This document shows positions 1 to 8,361 of a stretch of DNA of 64,000 nucleotides, piece by piece; positions within the stretch are counted from its first letter, which is position 1, and the number at the start of each line of letters is the position of its first letter. The notes under the pieces were generated by a model, which saw only the letters and a list, made by a program, of their open reading frames with translations, was not told the origin of the DNA and searched no databases. Made by a program: the position numbers and the translations under genes. The stretch is taken from contig NZ_CP076723.1 in the NCBI RefSeq assembly GCF_018986915.1, positions 2,327,501-2,391,500 of the forward strand. The letters are read 5' to 3'. This stretch comes from Geomonas oryzisoli (lineage in GTDB: Bacteria > Desulfobacterota > Desulfuromonadia > Geobacterales > Geobacteraceae).

Positions 1-1
1 A

Positions 2-877
2 ATCGGCAGCATGCTGCAGCACCTGCGAGAGGTGGTCACCCGCACCAGTGACATCTCCAGCGGCATTTCCGCATCGGCGGGATTGCGGCATCGCAGTTCC
101 GAACAGATGGCAAGCGGTGCGGAACAGGTCGCCTCCCAGGCCCAGACCGTCGCAACGGCAAGCGAGCAGATGTCAGCCACCTCCAACGAGATCGCGCTCA
201 ACTGCCACGAAGCCGCCAGAAACTCCAAGCAGGCCAGCAGCGCGGCCGAGACCGGTGCGCAGGTGGTGGCACAGACTGTCGAGGTGATGAACAGGATCGC
301 CGATCGGGTCAACGCAACCTCGCGGACGGTGGAAAGCCTCGGTGAGCGTTCGGACCAGATCGGGGCCATCGTGGGTACCATCGAGGACATCGCCGATCAG
401 ACCAACCTGCTCGCGCTCAACGCCGCCATCGAGGCGGCCCGCGCCGGGGAACAGGGACGCGGATTCGCGGTGGTTGCCGACGAGGTGCGCGCCCTGGCGG
501 AACGGACCACGAAGGCGACCAGAGAGATCGGGGAGATGATCAAGGCGATCCAGGGAGAAACGAAAGGGGCGGTGCTGGCGATGGAGGAAGGTGTACGCGA
601 GGTGCAACAGGGGACCGAGGAAGCCGCCAAATCCGGAGCGGCTCTGCAGGAGATCCTGGACCAGATCAACGCGGTAAGCATGCAGGTAAACCAGATCGCC
701 ACCGCGGCTGAGGAACAGACGGCTACTATAAGCGAGATAACGGGAAACATCACCAGGATCTCGGAGGTGGTGCAGCTCACCGTCCAGGGGGCGCAGGAGT
801 CCTCGATGGCCGCTACGGAACTGGCGACCCTGTCCGACGACCTGGGGACTCTGGTGACCCAGTTCAAGATGGCCTAG
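2..877 (+). CDS. Methyl-accepting chemotaxis protein, 3' part (5' truncated by window edge)
   Basis: This is the cytoplasmic signalling half of a chemoreceptor. The open frame runs into the window at base 2 without a start, so sensor, membrane and HAMP segments lie outside. The visible about 290 residues are coiled-coil helices around a classic hairpin tip ([20 protein letters not shown] followed by FAVVADEVR), the CheA/CheW contact region. The Ala- and Glu/Gln-rich flanking helices are of the kind that carry methylation sites. No NWETF-like CheR tether is present; the protein ends VTQFKMA. It converges on a single-domain response regulator 55 bp away, which may or may not be its partner. The family call is secure; the ligand is unknown. 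Confidence 0.95.
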   Translation: MGSMLQHLREVVTRTSDISSGISASAGLRHRSSEQMASGAEQVASQAQTVATASEQMSATSNEIALNCHEAARNSKQASSAAETGAQVVAQTVEVMNRIADRVNATSRTVESLGERSDQIGAIVGTIEDIADQTNLLALNAAIEAARAGEQGRGFAVVADEVRALAERTTKATREIGEMIKAIQGETKGAVLAMEEGVREVQQGTEEAAKSGAALQEILDQINAVSMQVNQIATAAEEQTATISEITGNITRISEVVQLTVQGAQESSMAATELATLSDDLGTLVTQFKMA

Positions 878-883
878 CGGCGG

Positions 884-920
884 CGTGGCTGCAGCCTGCC
901 CCGAGGCAGCTGCAGCCACG
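884..920. terminator. Long hairpin between convergent genes
   Basis: An 11-bp outer stem (884-894 with 910-920) encloses a second 5-bp stem (896-900 with 905-909) and a 4-base loop. It sits between the stop codons of the chemoreceptor and the response regulator. There is no strong T-run on either side, so it may act as a bidirectional terminator or a 3'-end stabiliser. Confidence 0.6.
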
Positions 921-932
921 ACCGGTAAGGTT

Positions 933-1328
933 TTAGCGCTTCATCAATCCCAGCTTTGACAGCACGTTGAAAAGCCCCTCTTTGGAAACCGGCTTCACGA
1001 GGTAGGCAGCCGACTGGGCGTTGCAGAACGATTCCATGGCATCGTTGGAAGAGTTCAACGCGGTCAGCATGACGATGTTCACCCGCTTGGCCGGTTTCTG
1101 CTCCTTCTCTATGTGCCTGATTGCCTTAGCCGCATCGTGGCCGCTCATCCCCGGCATCATGATGTCCATGATCACCAGGTCGAACGGTTCATCGGTTGCC
1201 AAGGCGGCGTTATATTTCTCGAGAGCCTCCATGCCGCTGCTGGCCTGGTGGCAGTCCGCGGTCGCGCTGAGCAAGGTGGCGACAAAGTCACGGCAAAAAG
1301 CCTCGTCATCTACTATCAAGCACTTCAT
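933..1328 (-). CDS. Single-domain response regulator (CheY-like)
   Basis: A 131-residue stand-alone receiver domain. The acidic pair D7/D8, the phospho-acceptor D55 (in VIMDIMMPG), T89 and K112 (in YLVKPVS) are all in place, so it should be phosphorylatable. There is no output domain, so it probably acts by protein-protein contact, as CheY or a relay regulator does. It is transcribed toward the chemoreceptor fragment, and no histidine kinase is adjacent. The start ATG at 1328 follows a GGGGGAGAG-type ribosome site. Confidence 0.93.
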   Translation of the reverse strand: MKCLIVDDEAFCRDFVATLLSATADCHQASSGMEALEKYNAALATDEPFDLVIMDIMMPGMSGHDAAKAIRHIEKEQKPAKRVNIVMLTALNSSNDAMESFCNAQSAAYLVKPVSKEGLFNVLSKLGLMKR

Positions 1329-1623
1329 AGCTCTCCCCCAGATCTTGGTGTGTGTGTTTCATGCCGGCAGGCACTTCCCGTCGGGAGCATGGCGCCCTGC
1401 AGCACTTTTTCCTATCGGCTCATGGGAACCATTCTTTAGCGTCATAATAAAAAAAACGGGCGCGGCTGCAGAGGGGGATGCACGAGCCAAATCCCTCGCG
1501 CGGGGCCTGCGCAGGGATATGAGCCGGACGGCGATGAAGCCGCGGCAACTGGAGAGGGCTGGGATCAGCGGTATTTGCTACAAGAGGAATCGACGAGCGA
1601 TAGAGACGGGGATAGCGGGAAAG
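1329..1623. other. Intergenic stretch, no gene seen
   Basis: About 300 bp between the response regulator start and the pdhC terminator. Open frames here are short, lack ribosome binding sites and overlap known genes. It should contain the minus-strand promoter of the response regulator, but no confident -35/-10 pair was seen. Confidence 0.5.
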
Positions 1624-1654
1624 AAAGGGGCAAGCCGACGAAGCCTACCCCTTT
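1624..1654 (-). terminator. Rho-independent terminator of the pdh genes
   Basis: A 7-bp perfect stem (1624-1630 with 1648-1654) lies 6 bp after the pdhC stop. On the minus strand it is followed by a T-rich stretch interrupted by a C. Confidence 0.6.
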
Positions 1655-1659
1655 TTCGG

Positions 1660-3210
1660 TCACATTAGCAGGTGCACCGGATTTTCCAGCACGTCACGCA
1701 GTTCAACCAAGAATTGGGCGGCGTAGGCGCCGTCGACCACCCGGTGGTCCGCCGAGAGGGTGACCTTCATCATCCTCGCGGTGGCCAACACGCCTGAGCG
1801 CAGCACGGGGACGTCGACCACCGCCCCGACTGCGAGCACGCCCGCCTGTGAGGGCGGAATCACCGCGGTGAAGCTGCTCACCTGGTACATGCCAAGGTTG
1901 GAGACGGAGAACGTACCTCCGCTCATCTCCTGCTCGGTCAGGGCGCCCGACCTAGCCCGCTGCACCAGCCGATCGGCCTCCAGGGCGATCTCCGGCAGTG
2001 AAAGCGCGTCACAGCCATGGACCACCGGCATGAGCACCCCCTCGGGCACACCTACCGCCACACTGACGTTAACTTCACCGTGGAACTGCAGCCCTTCCGG
2101 GCTGAAGCTAGCGTTCATCTGGGGGAACTTTACCAGCGCGAGTGCGATGGCCTTCACGATGATGTCGTTCACCGTGATCCGCATCCCCGCCTGCTTCAAC
2201 TGGCGCCGTATCGATTCCGCCTCGTCCATGGCTATATCCATGGTCACCGTGAAATGAGGGATGTGCGCCCAGGAATCGGCGACCGTCTTGGCAACCGCCG
2301 CCCTCAGCCTGGACATCGCCTTCACCTCCTGCACCAGCTTCGGTCCCCGCGCTGTAGCCTCGGCCGAGGCCTGAGCCTGGGGGGGAGCCGACGGTGCCTG
2401 CGGCTGCGCCTGGGACTGGGGCGGACGCCCACCTTCCCCCTCCAGGTCCTGGAGCAGGATTCGGCCATCAGGGCCGGAGCCGCGCACCTGACCCAAGTCG
2501 ATCCCGAGTTCCCTGGCGCGGCGGCGGACCACTGGCGCAGCCCGTTCCCGCCCCGGGGGTAGGGTTTCCGGTGCAGGCCCGCCCGGAGAAGGGGCCCTGG
2601 TCTGAATGAACTGCCTGGAGGCTCCCGGGGATTGTGTCGCCGGCTGCGTCGGTTCCTCTCCTGCGACAGGCGGCGCGGCGGGAGCCTGGTGTTCCCCCTC
2701 CTGGACGGCGAGGTCCTCCGCATGTGCCGGCTCCGCTTCGGGCGCAGCGCCACCCTGGTCGCCGCCCGCCGGTGCCGCCTTGGACGCCTCGGTTCCCTGC
2801 CCCGGGACGGTCTGCGGCGTCTTCCCCTGCGTTTGCGATGGCGCGGCAGGCTCCGTCCCCGCCGTCCCCGCCGCCCCCGCTGTCCCCGCCGCCCCCGCCG
2901 TCTCCTGCCGTTCCGCTTGCGCGGGGGTTGCCGCGGCCTCGGCCGGGGCTTCCGGCGCGCCGCCCGCTTTTTCGCCCGCCTTGCCGACCACGGCAATCAC
3001 CGTCCCCACCTGTACCATTTCACCGGTCTGCACCTTGATCTCGAGTATCACCCCCGGCACAAAGGCCTCAAGTTCCATATTCGCCTTGTCGGTTTCCACC
3101 TCGGCGATCACCTCGCCGCGGCGCACCTCGTCCCCTACCCGCTTCTTCCAGCTGACCAGCCTCCCCTCGGTCATGGTATCGGAGAGTTTAGGCATGACGA
3201 TCTCGTTCAT
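1660..3210 (-). CDS. pdhC: Pyruvate dehydrogenase complex E2, dihydrolipoamide acetyltransferase
   Basis: Transfers the acetyl group from the E1-bound intermediate to CoA and forms the core of the pyruvate dehydrogenase complex in the cytoplasm. Domains in order: one N-terminal lipoyl domain (residues about 1-77, lipoyl lysine K42 in ETDKANME), a long Ala/Pro/Gly-rich flexible linker with short AGT-type repeats (about 80-225), a peripheral subunit-binding domain (about 225-262), and the catalytic acetyltransferase domain ending with the HxxxDG active-site motif (DHRVVDG). The length of 516 residues is normal for a one-lipoyl E2. It lies 9 bp behind pdhB and is clearly co-transcribed. No E3 (lipoamide dehydrogenase) gene lies in the window. 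An acetoin or branched-chain enzyme is possible, but aconitase next door favours PDH. Confidence 0.9.
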   Translation of the reverse strand: MNEIVMPKLSDTMTEGRLVSWKKRVGDEVRRGEVIAEVETDKANMELEAFVPGVILEIKVQTGEMVQVGTVIAVVGKAGEKAGGAPEAPAEAAATPAQAERQETAGAAGTAGAAGTAGTEPAAPSQTQGKTPQTVPGQGTEASKAAPAGGDQGGAAPEAEPAHAEDLAVQEGEHQAPAAPPVAGEEPTQPATQSPGASRQFIQTRAPSPGGPAPETLPPGRERAAPVVRRRARELGIDLGQVRGSGPDGRILLQDLEGEGGRPPQSQAQPQAPSAPPQAQASAEATARGPKLVQEVKAMSRLRAAVAKTVADSWAHIPHFTVTMDIAMDEAESIRRQLKQAGMRITVNDIIVKAIALALVKFPQMNASFSPEGLQFHGEVNVSVAVGVPEGVLMPVVHGCDALSLPEIALEADRLVQRARSGALTEQEMSGGTFSVSNLGMYQVSSFTAVIPPSQAGVLAVGAVVDVPVLRSGVLATARMMKVTLSADHRVVDGAYAAQFLVELRDVLENPVHLLM

Positions 3211-3219
3211 GGCGGCTCC

Positions 3220-4206
3220 TCAGTACGGTTCGTTAAGAAGGTCATGTACTCCCTGCACGATCCCCTCCAGCTGCGGGATGCAGAGCTTTTCGATCTTGCG
3301 TGAATACGGCATCGGCACATCGAGGCCCGAGATGCGTCGTACCGGCGCCAGCAGGGTATCGAAGCACCCCTCGTAGATGCGGGAGGCGATGTCCCCGCCA
3401 AGCCCGGCGCTTTTCCAGCATTCCTCGATCACCACGGCGCGCCCGGTCTTGCGCACCGAGGCGAGCACCGTCTCCATGTCCAGCGGAACCAGGGTGCGCA
3501 GATCGATCACCTCGCAGGAAGTCCCTTCTTTCTCCAGCTGTTGCGCCGCCTGCAGCGCGAGGATGGCCATCCTGCCGTATCCCACCAGGGTGACATGGTC
3601 ACCATCCCTCATGACGGATGCCTTGCCGAAGGGAACCAGAAACTCCGGGTCCTCGGGGACCTCCCCCTTGCTGTTATAGAGGAGTTCGTGCTCGAGGAAG
3701 ATGACCGGGTTGTCCTCCCTGATCGACGTCTTCAGGAGACCCTTCGCGTCGGCGGGCGTCGCGGGATAGGCGACCAGCATCCCCGGGCAGTGCATGAAAT
3801 AGCTCTCCAGGCTCTGCGAGTGCTGGGCGCCCAACTGGCTCCCCCCGCCCCCCGGCATCCTGATCACCATTGGAACTTTGGTCTGGCCGCCGAACATGTA
3901 GCGCACCTTGGCCATGTGGTTCACGATCTGGTCCATGGCGAGCAGGGCGAAGTTGACGGTCATCAGTTCTGCCACAGGACGGACCCCAGCCATGGCGGCG
4001 CCGACGGCGACCCCGACGATGGTGTTCTCGGATATGGGGCAATCCCGCACCCGCAGTTCCCCGAACTCGGATAACAGCCCGCGGGTCACCTTGAAGGCCC
4101 CCTCGTACAGCGCCACGTCCTCACCGTAGGTGACGACCGTCTTGTCGCGCCGCATCTCTTCCTTGAGCGCCAGGTTGATGGCGTCACGATAGGTCATCTC
4201 AGCCAT
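3220..4206 (-). CDS. pdhB: Pyruvate dehydrogenase E1 component, beta subunit
   Basis: The beta chain of the thiamine-diphosphate-dependent E1, which decarboxylates pyruvate and acetylates the E2 lipoyl group. The 328-residue length and the motifs YGEDVALYEGAF near the N-terminus, ENTIVGVAVGAAMAG, and a C-terminal transketolase domain (VVIEECWKSAGLGGDIAS) are typical. The ATG at 4206 follows CGGAGA. It forms a two-gene unit with pdhC. Its partner alpha subunit gene is not adjacent: it lies 4.2 kb away on the same strand, beyond a plus-strand cassette, which is unusual for an E1 alpha/beta pair. Confidence 0.92.
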   Translation of the reverse strand: MAEMTYRDAINLALKEEMRRDKTVVTYGEDVALYEGAFKVTRGLLSEFGELRVRDCPISENTIVGVAVGAAMAGVRPVAELMTVNFALLAMDQIVNHMAKVRYMFGGQTKVPMVIRMPGGGGSQLGAQHSQSLESYFMHCPGMLVAYPATPADAKGLLKTSIREDNPVIFLEHELLYNSKGEVPEDPEFLVPFGKASVMRDGDHVTLVGYGRMAILALQAAQQLEKEGTSCEVIDLRTLVPLDMETVLASVRKTGRAVVIEECWKSAGLGGDIASRIYEGCFDTLLAPVRRISGLDVPMPYSRKIEKLCIPQLEGIVQGVHDLLNEPY

Positions 4207-4439
4207 ACATCGTCTCCGTTAGCGCAGGGGATTGTTACTTTCGCAACACAAGGTTCAAATACTATCAAAGCATCAAGCGAAGACAACGATGGAGAGATCA
4301 AATATGGGCAGTTGCAGCCAAGGTTTCCCTTGGGATGACTCAAGCGCTGACATAAGTTTGCGGGGCAATGGCCCTGCCGGGTGATGGCGTAACGTGGATT
4401 ACATCGCAGGGTTCCTTATTAGGCCATAAGAATTAAAAT

Positions 4440-4467
4440 CTTGCTTTCACCAATGATTCAATATAGT
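4440..4467 (+). promoter_or_regulatory. Possible sigma-70 promoter of the rhodanese leader
   Basis: A CTTGCT/TTGCTT -35-like box and a TATAGT -10-like box (4462-4467) with 15-16 bp spacing sit in a locally AT-rich stretch, about 30 bp before the structured leader. This is inference from position and sequence only. Confidence 0.4.
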
Positions 4468-4499
4468 TATGTCGGTATACAGAACCGTAAATAGTTTAT

Positions 4500-4583
4500 A
4501 CCACCGAAAGGGTAACGTCAGGGAAACCTGGCTGCACAAAGTCACCTATCCAGTTTCTGGAAAGAGGGGCTTGTCGAAGTGGT
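4500..4583 (+). promoter_or_regulatory. Structured leader, divergent GEMM-I-like riboswitch candidate
   Basis: A compact fold lies just before an intrinsic terminator and a secreted rhodanese gene. A closing stem pairs ACCAC (4500-4504) with GTGGT (4579-4583). Next is a CAGG-GAAA-CCTG tetraloop hairpin (4519-4530) followed by a CAAAG segment (4537-4541). Then comes a CCAG-TTT-CTGG hairpin (4550-4560) followed by AGAGGGGCTT. The order (outer stem, GAAA hairpin, CAAAGnC, second hairpin, GGGGnT) resembles the GEMM-I class that binds cyclic di-GMP or cGAMP, but several conserved positions differ (for example GTAACG where GCAAACC is expected). It could be another leader class. Confidence 0.45.
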
Positions 4584-4605
4584 GTTTGCTTGGATGCTTG
4601 CGTCC

Positions 4606-4645
4606 AAAAAACGCCCCACCTTTAGACGAGACGGGGCGTTTTTTT
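4606..4645 (+). terminator. Intrinsic terminator in the leader of the rhodanese gene
   Basis: A stem ACGCCCC (4611-4617) with GGGGCGT (4633-4639) is followed by six Ts and preceded by six As. It lies 58 bp before the start codon and just after the structured leader, the arrangement expected for riboswitch-type termination control. No upstream plus-strand gene exists for it to terminate. Confidence 0.8.
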
Positions 4646-4703
4646 GTGCCTGCAGTACCCGTCGTCATATCGACTACGGCAAAAATACACTGAAGGAGAG
4701 CTT

Positions 4704-5297
4704 ATGAAATCAAGTTGTCGTCTCGTTTCCCTGATGTTGATCTGCAGTCTTTTAACCTGCATTGCCCCTGCCTTTGGTGAAGATGAGGGTCTAGGAGAGT
4801 GGGTCAGCCAAGCGGCCCCGAAAAAGGAAGCACAGGTGATCCCTCCGGGGCAGTTCGCCATGCTGGCCAAGTATGCCAATGCCTTCCTGGGCACGGCGCC
4901 GGGCGGGTCCCGGACCATCTACGCCGAGACCCTCATGGACGGCGTCGATGCCCCGAACCTGGCGGACGAACTGAACGACTTCTTCCTGGTCGACGTCAGG
5001 CCTGCCAACGAGTACTGCGCGGATACCGTTCCGGGCGCCATCAACATCCCGATGAACGAGTTGGCGACAGCCGAGAACCTCGCCAAGTTGCCGACCGACA
5101 AGCCGATCCTTCTTATCTGCAACACCGGCCATACCGCCAGCATCAGCACTGCCGTGCTCGGCATGCTCGGTTACGACGTCTGGACCCTGCGTTTCGGCAT
5201 GATGGGGTGGCGCGCCGCGACCAAAGCCAAGGTGTGGTCCCCGAAATCATCGCAGGTCGTGTACGGTGCCGGTTACCCGGTACAGAAGTGCCAGTAA
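4704..5297 (+). CDS. Exported single-domain rhodanese
   Basis: A 197-residue protein with a signal peptide (hydrophobic residues about 7-22, cleavage near AFG) and one rhodanese domain (about 85-175). The catalytic-loop cysteine is C139 in LICNTGHTAS, so it may carry a persulfide. The CADTVPGAINIP segment is the typical rhodanese entry motif. It should act in the periplasm. The ATG at 4704 is chosen because GAAGGAGAG stands 3-11 bases before it and the signal peptide begins there; an upstream in-frame ATG at 4644 lies inside the terminator. A terminator follows, so it is probably transcribed alone. Its substrate is unknown. Confidence 0.88.
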   Translation: MKSSCRLVSLMLICSLLTCIAPAFGEDEGLGEWVSQAAPKKEAQVIPPGQFAMLAKYANAFLGTAPGGSRTIYAETLMDGVDAPNLADELNDFFLVDVRPANEYCADTVPGAINIPMNELATAENLAKLPTDKPILLICNTGHTASISTAVLGMLGYDVWTLRFGMMGWRAATKAKVWSPKSSQVVYGAGYPVQKCQ

Positions 5298-5349
5298 GCA
5301 AGGCTTTACAGCAAATTAGAGCGGCAGAGCGACCATAGAAAGCACGTTC

Positions 5350-5377
5350 AGCCCCCTTTCGCGAGGGGGCTTTTTTT
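5350..5377 (+). terminator. Rho-independent terminator after the first rhodanese
   Basis: AGCCCCC (5350-5356) pairs with GGGGGCT (5365-5371) around a TTTCGCGA loop, followed by seven Ts. Confidence 0.9.
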
Positions 5378-5419
5378 GCAGGTCTTACGGATGTTGCTCG
5401 CACCAACGGAGTGGTAGCA

Positions 5420-7501
5420 GTGAAAATAAACATGCACAAGTCAATCAGTGTGAAGGTCGTCGCCATCCTTCTGCTGGTGCTGACTGCAGGACAGGGAGTG
5501 GGCGCGTACATCTTTATCTCCTCCACGCGCAACGACTTCATGGAGTCCCTTCATGCCAGAATGAAACGGGGAGCGAAACAAAACGCGGGCATCCTGGCCG
5601 AACCGCTGGTCAACTACAACACCCCCCTCATCACCTCGTTTATTACCGAATCCTTGAAGGACGCGGACATCAGCTCGATAAAGGTCATCGACAAGAACGG
5701 AAACACCATAAAGGAAGGGATGGTGGACCGGGGGGAGCGTGAACACTTTACCCTGAGCGAGCCCATCCTGGCAGACGGTGAGACCGTCGGCACGTTCAAA
5801 ATGGTGTACACCGCCAAGACCATCGACGACAGCATGAGGATGAGCCGGATCCTCATACCGCTGTACCAACTCGGCATGCTCCTCGTCATGGCGTCTGTCC
5901 TGATCTGGTTGTTCCGTCTGTACGTCAAGCTGCCGGTGGAGCGGCTCAACCAGGCCATCTCGGGCATAACAGGCGGGGACCTCACCGTCGAGGTGCCGGT
6001 ACTTCGCGACGATGAGATCGGCACCATAGCGAGCGGGGTACGTTTCCTGGTACAGCGACTGCGCGGGACCGTGGCCAGGATCAATACCAACTCGGACAAG
6101 GTGACCAAGGCAGTCCGGCAACTGAACGACACCTTCGACAGGGTCAGGCATGTCATCGACAGCCAGAATGCCTCCACGGGCGAGGTCTCCTGCGCAGTGA
6201 GAGACGTCGCAGAGTCCCAGTTGCTGATAGTCACCAACACGGACGATCTGCTTTCTCTTTCCAACGAGAATCTCTCCTCGCTGCTGCAAATGCAGGGCAA
6301 CTCCGAGGAGATCGCCGGAACTACGGATGATCTCAACAAGAATCTCCAGGACTCCTACTCGGCCCTGACAGAACTGGCCCAGTCAGCCAAAGGGATCACG
6401 CATCTAGCCGACGATGCCGCCTCTTTTGTCTCGGCGACCTCGTCGTCGGCGGAAGAGGTATATCGTTCCGTAAAGCACGCGGAGTCGCTGATAAACGAAT
6501 CTGCCAGGATCAGCACCGCGACCACTGCCATCATTTCCGAAAAGGGGATGGTCGCCATAGATGAGGTGACGGGCGGGATGAAGCGGATCGGCATCTTCAT
6601 CGATTCGCTCATGTCGGCCATCGAGAATCTCGGCGGCCGATCGCGGGACATCGGCAAGATCCTCAGCGTAATGGAGGAAGTCACCACGCAATCCCGCCTG
6701 CTCAGCCTGAACGCCCAGATAATCGCTGCCCAGGCGGGGGAAAACGGCAAGAGCTTCGCGGTGGTAGCGGAAGAAATGAGGCTCCTCTCTGATAAGGCGG
6801 CGCTCTCGACCCAGGAGATCGACACCATCGTCAAGGTGATACAGCATGAGATCGAGCAGGTCGTCAAGGAGACGCATGACAGCGTCAACGTGGTCAGAGA
6901 CGGAGAAACGGTGGTCGGGAAAACGGCCAACGTGTTGATGGAGATCCTGGAGACGTCGCGTCAGGCGACCGACCTCGCCAAAGGGATCGAGCGGGCCTCG
7001 ATCGAGCAGACCGAAGGCCTGAAGCATGTGGTCACCTCGACTGAGCAGGTGCGCCAGAAGATAGACCAGGTCAACCGAGCCACCAGCGAGCAGGAAAAAG
7101 GGACCGCTTTCCTGCTGCAGGCGCTCAATCCGATCAAGGACGCCATGGTGGCGACCAAGCGGGGGACCGAAGAGCAGGTGAAGAGCACCAGGTTCATATC
7201 GGCCAACATAGAGCAGGCCAACCAGAAAAATTACGATATCGCGCGCGCGTCCTCGAACCAGCAGGAACTCAACCAACGGGTGCTCGAGGCGCTCGAAGAC
7301 GTGAAACTGATGGGAAGTTCGACGGTCGAAGAGGTGAAAAGGCTCATCCCCGTCGTCACCGCCCTGCTCGAAGACATGGATGCTCTGCGGCTGGAGATGT
7401 CCGGCTTCACGGTAATTACAACCAGTGCCGGAACCGGCGACGTGGGAGGGGAATGGCAATTGAACGCCCCGCCGCCCCTCGTGCCGCTGGCAACGGCATA
7501 A
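5420..7501 (+). CDS. Transmembrane chemoreceptor with divergent signalling tip
   Basis: A 693-residue membrane chemoreceptor. TM1 spans about residues 9-29, then a periplasmic sensor of about 110 residues (probably a single Cache-type fold), TM2 at about 140-163, HAMP at about 164-215, and a long cytoplasmic coiled coil. The hairpin tip (about 417-453) reads QSRLLSLNAQIIAAQAGENG followed by FAVVAEEM. It keeps the LL-LNA core and the GEN-G turn, but the usual AIEAARAGE is changed, including Gln for the conserved Arg. GTG at 5420 is chosen because GGAG lies 8 bases before it; GTG 5411 and ATG 5432 are alternatives. It is flanked by two exported rhodanese genes, the second only 14 bp downstream, which suggests a link to periplasmic sulfur or redox chemistry (inference). 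Confidence 0.9.
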   Translation: MKINMHKSISVKVVAILLLVLTAGQGVGAYIFISSTRNDFMESLHARMKRGAKQNAGILAEPLVNYNTPLITSFITESLKDADISSIKVIDKNGNTIKEGMVDRGEREHFTLSEPILADGETVGTFKMVYTAKTIDDSMRMSRILIPLYQLGMLLVMASVLIWLFRLYVKLPVERLNQAISGITGGDLTVEVPVLRDDEIGTIASGVRFLVQRLRGTVARINTNSDKVTKAVRQLNDTFDRVRHVIDSQNASTGEVSCAVRDVAESQLLIVTNTDDLLSLSNENLSSLLQMQGNSEEIAGTTDDLNKNLQDSYSALTELAQSAKGITHLADDAASFVSATSSSAEEVYRSVKHAESLINESARISTATTAIISEKGMVAIDEVTGGMKRIGIFIDSLMSAIENLGGRSRDIGKILSVMEEVTTQSRLLSLNAQIIAAQAGENGKSFAVVAEEMRLLSDKAALSTQEIDTIVKVIQHEIEQVVKETHDSVNVVRDGETVVGKTANVLMEILETSRQATDLAKGIERASIEQTEGLKHVVTSTEQVRQKIDQVNRATSEQEKGTAFLLQALNPIKDAMVATKRGTEEQVKSTRFISANIEQANQKNYDIARASSNQQELNQRVLEALEDVKLMGSSTVEEVKRLIPVVTALLEDMDALRLEMSGFTVITTSAGTGDVGGEWQLNAPPPLVPLATA

Positions 7502-7515
7502 AAAAGGAGAAGCAA

Positions 7516-8295
7516 ATGAAGAAGAACGTTGTGGTCATGCTGATGGGTTTGATCTGTTTGATGCTGGCGGCCGGAGCATCGCTCGCCGCCGAGGGGTACC
7601 CCCTGCGGGCCAAGTACCCCAAGTTGAAGTACATCAGCACCGAGGAGCTTAAAAAGGATTACGCACGCGCAGTCATCGTCGATGTCCGCTCCAAACTGGA
7701 ATTCGACGTCATCCACATCGCCAAGGCGGTCAATGTGCCCGTGGCACAGAAGACCTTCGAGAACGAAATCAAGGAACTCAGGAGCAAAAACGAAGCCGGA
7801 CCGATGGTTTTCTACTGCAACGGGCACACCTGTGAGAAGTCCTACGAAGCCGCGGAACAAGCGACCACGGGCGGAATACACAACATCCTGGTCTACGATG
7901 CGGGCATCCACGACTGGGTCCAGGCCAACGCGCAGAAGACGACCCTGATGGGGGAGACTCCGGCGGTCAAGTCCAAGCTTATCCCCGCCGAAAAACTGAA
8001 AAGCCACAAGATCAAGTACGCCGAGTTCTCCAAGAAGGCACAAGCGGCTGATGCAATCTGCATCGACATCAGGGAACCGTTCCAGCGCAAGGAGATTCCG
8101 AAACTCCCCCGCCTGCGGAACATCCCTTCCGACAGACTGGTGCAACTTCTTTCCGGCACTGAATTCAAAGGGAAGACCTTGTTGATAACCGACGCTGTCG
8201 GCAAGCAGGTGGAATGGATTCAGTACTACCTGGAGAAATACGGCATCAAAGACTACTACTTCCTCGAGAACGGCGTGCTGAGCGCCAAGAATTAG
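7516..8295 (+). CDS. Exported double-rhodanese protein
   Basis: A 259-residue exported protein with a signal peptide (residues 1-25, cleavage after SLAA) and two rhodanese-like domains. Domain 1 (about 38-140) has an active-site loop FYCNGHTCEKS with C101 (and C106). Domain 2 (about 155-259) has LLITDAVGKQ where the catalytic Cys would be, so it is probably inactive and may have a structural or binding role. The start at 7516 is fixed by AAGGAG at 7504-7509. It follows the chemoreceptor stop by 14 bp, so the two form an operon. It could be the periplasmic partner of that receptor, by analogy with binding proteins that dock on chemoreceptors; this is inference. Confidence 0.85.
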   Translation: MKKNVVVMLMGLICLMLAAGASLAAEGYPLRAKYPKLKYISTEELKKDYARAVIVDVRSKLEFDVIHIAKAVNVPVAQKTFENEIKELRSKNEAGPMVFYCNGHTCEKSYEAAEQATTGGIHNILVYDAGIHDWVQANAQKTTLMGETPAVKSKLIPAEKLKSHKIKYAEFSKKAQAADAICIDIREPFQRKEIPKLPRLRNIPSDRLVQLLSGTEFKGKTLLITDAVGKQVEWIQYYLEKYGIKDYYFLENGVLSAKN

Positions 8296-8327
8296 CAACA
8301 ACGATCGGCACGTGCTGTAATGTGACG

Positions 8328-8361
8328 CGAAAGCCTCATCAGGTTCCTGGTGAGGCTTTCG
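8328..8361. terminator. 11-bp hairpin terminator between convergent genes
   Basis: CGAAAGCCTCA (8328-8338) pairs perfectly with TGAGGCTTTCG (8351-8361). It lies between the double rhodanese and the 3' end of pdhA and could serve both strands, though the T-runs are short. Confidence 0.75.

Noticed and set aside
1329-1660. GEMM or other riboswitch upstream of the response regulator
   Set aside because: No GAAA hairpin with flanking conserved segments or attenuator-like terminator was found on either strand.
2322-3303. Long open frames opposite or offset to pdhC (Ala/Pro/Arg-rich)
   Set aside because: They are mirror frames of the GC-rich lipoyl linker; composition is low-complexity and no start signals exist.
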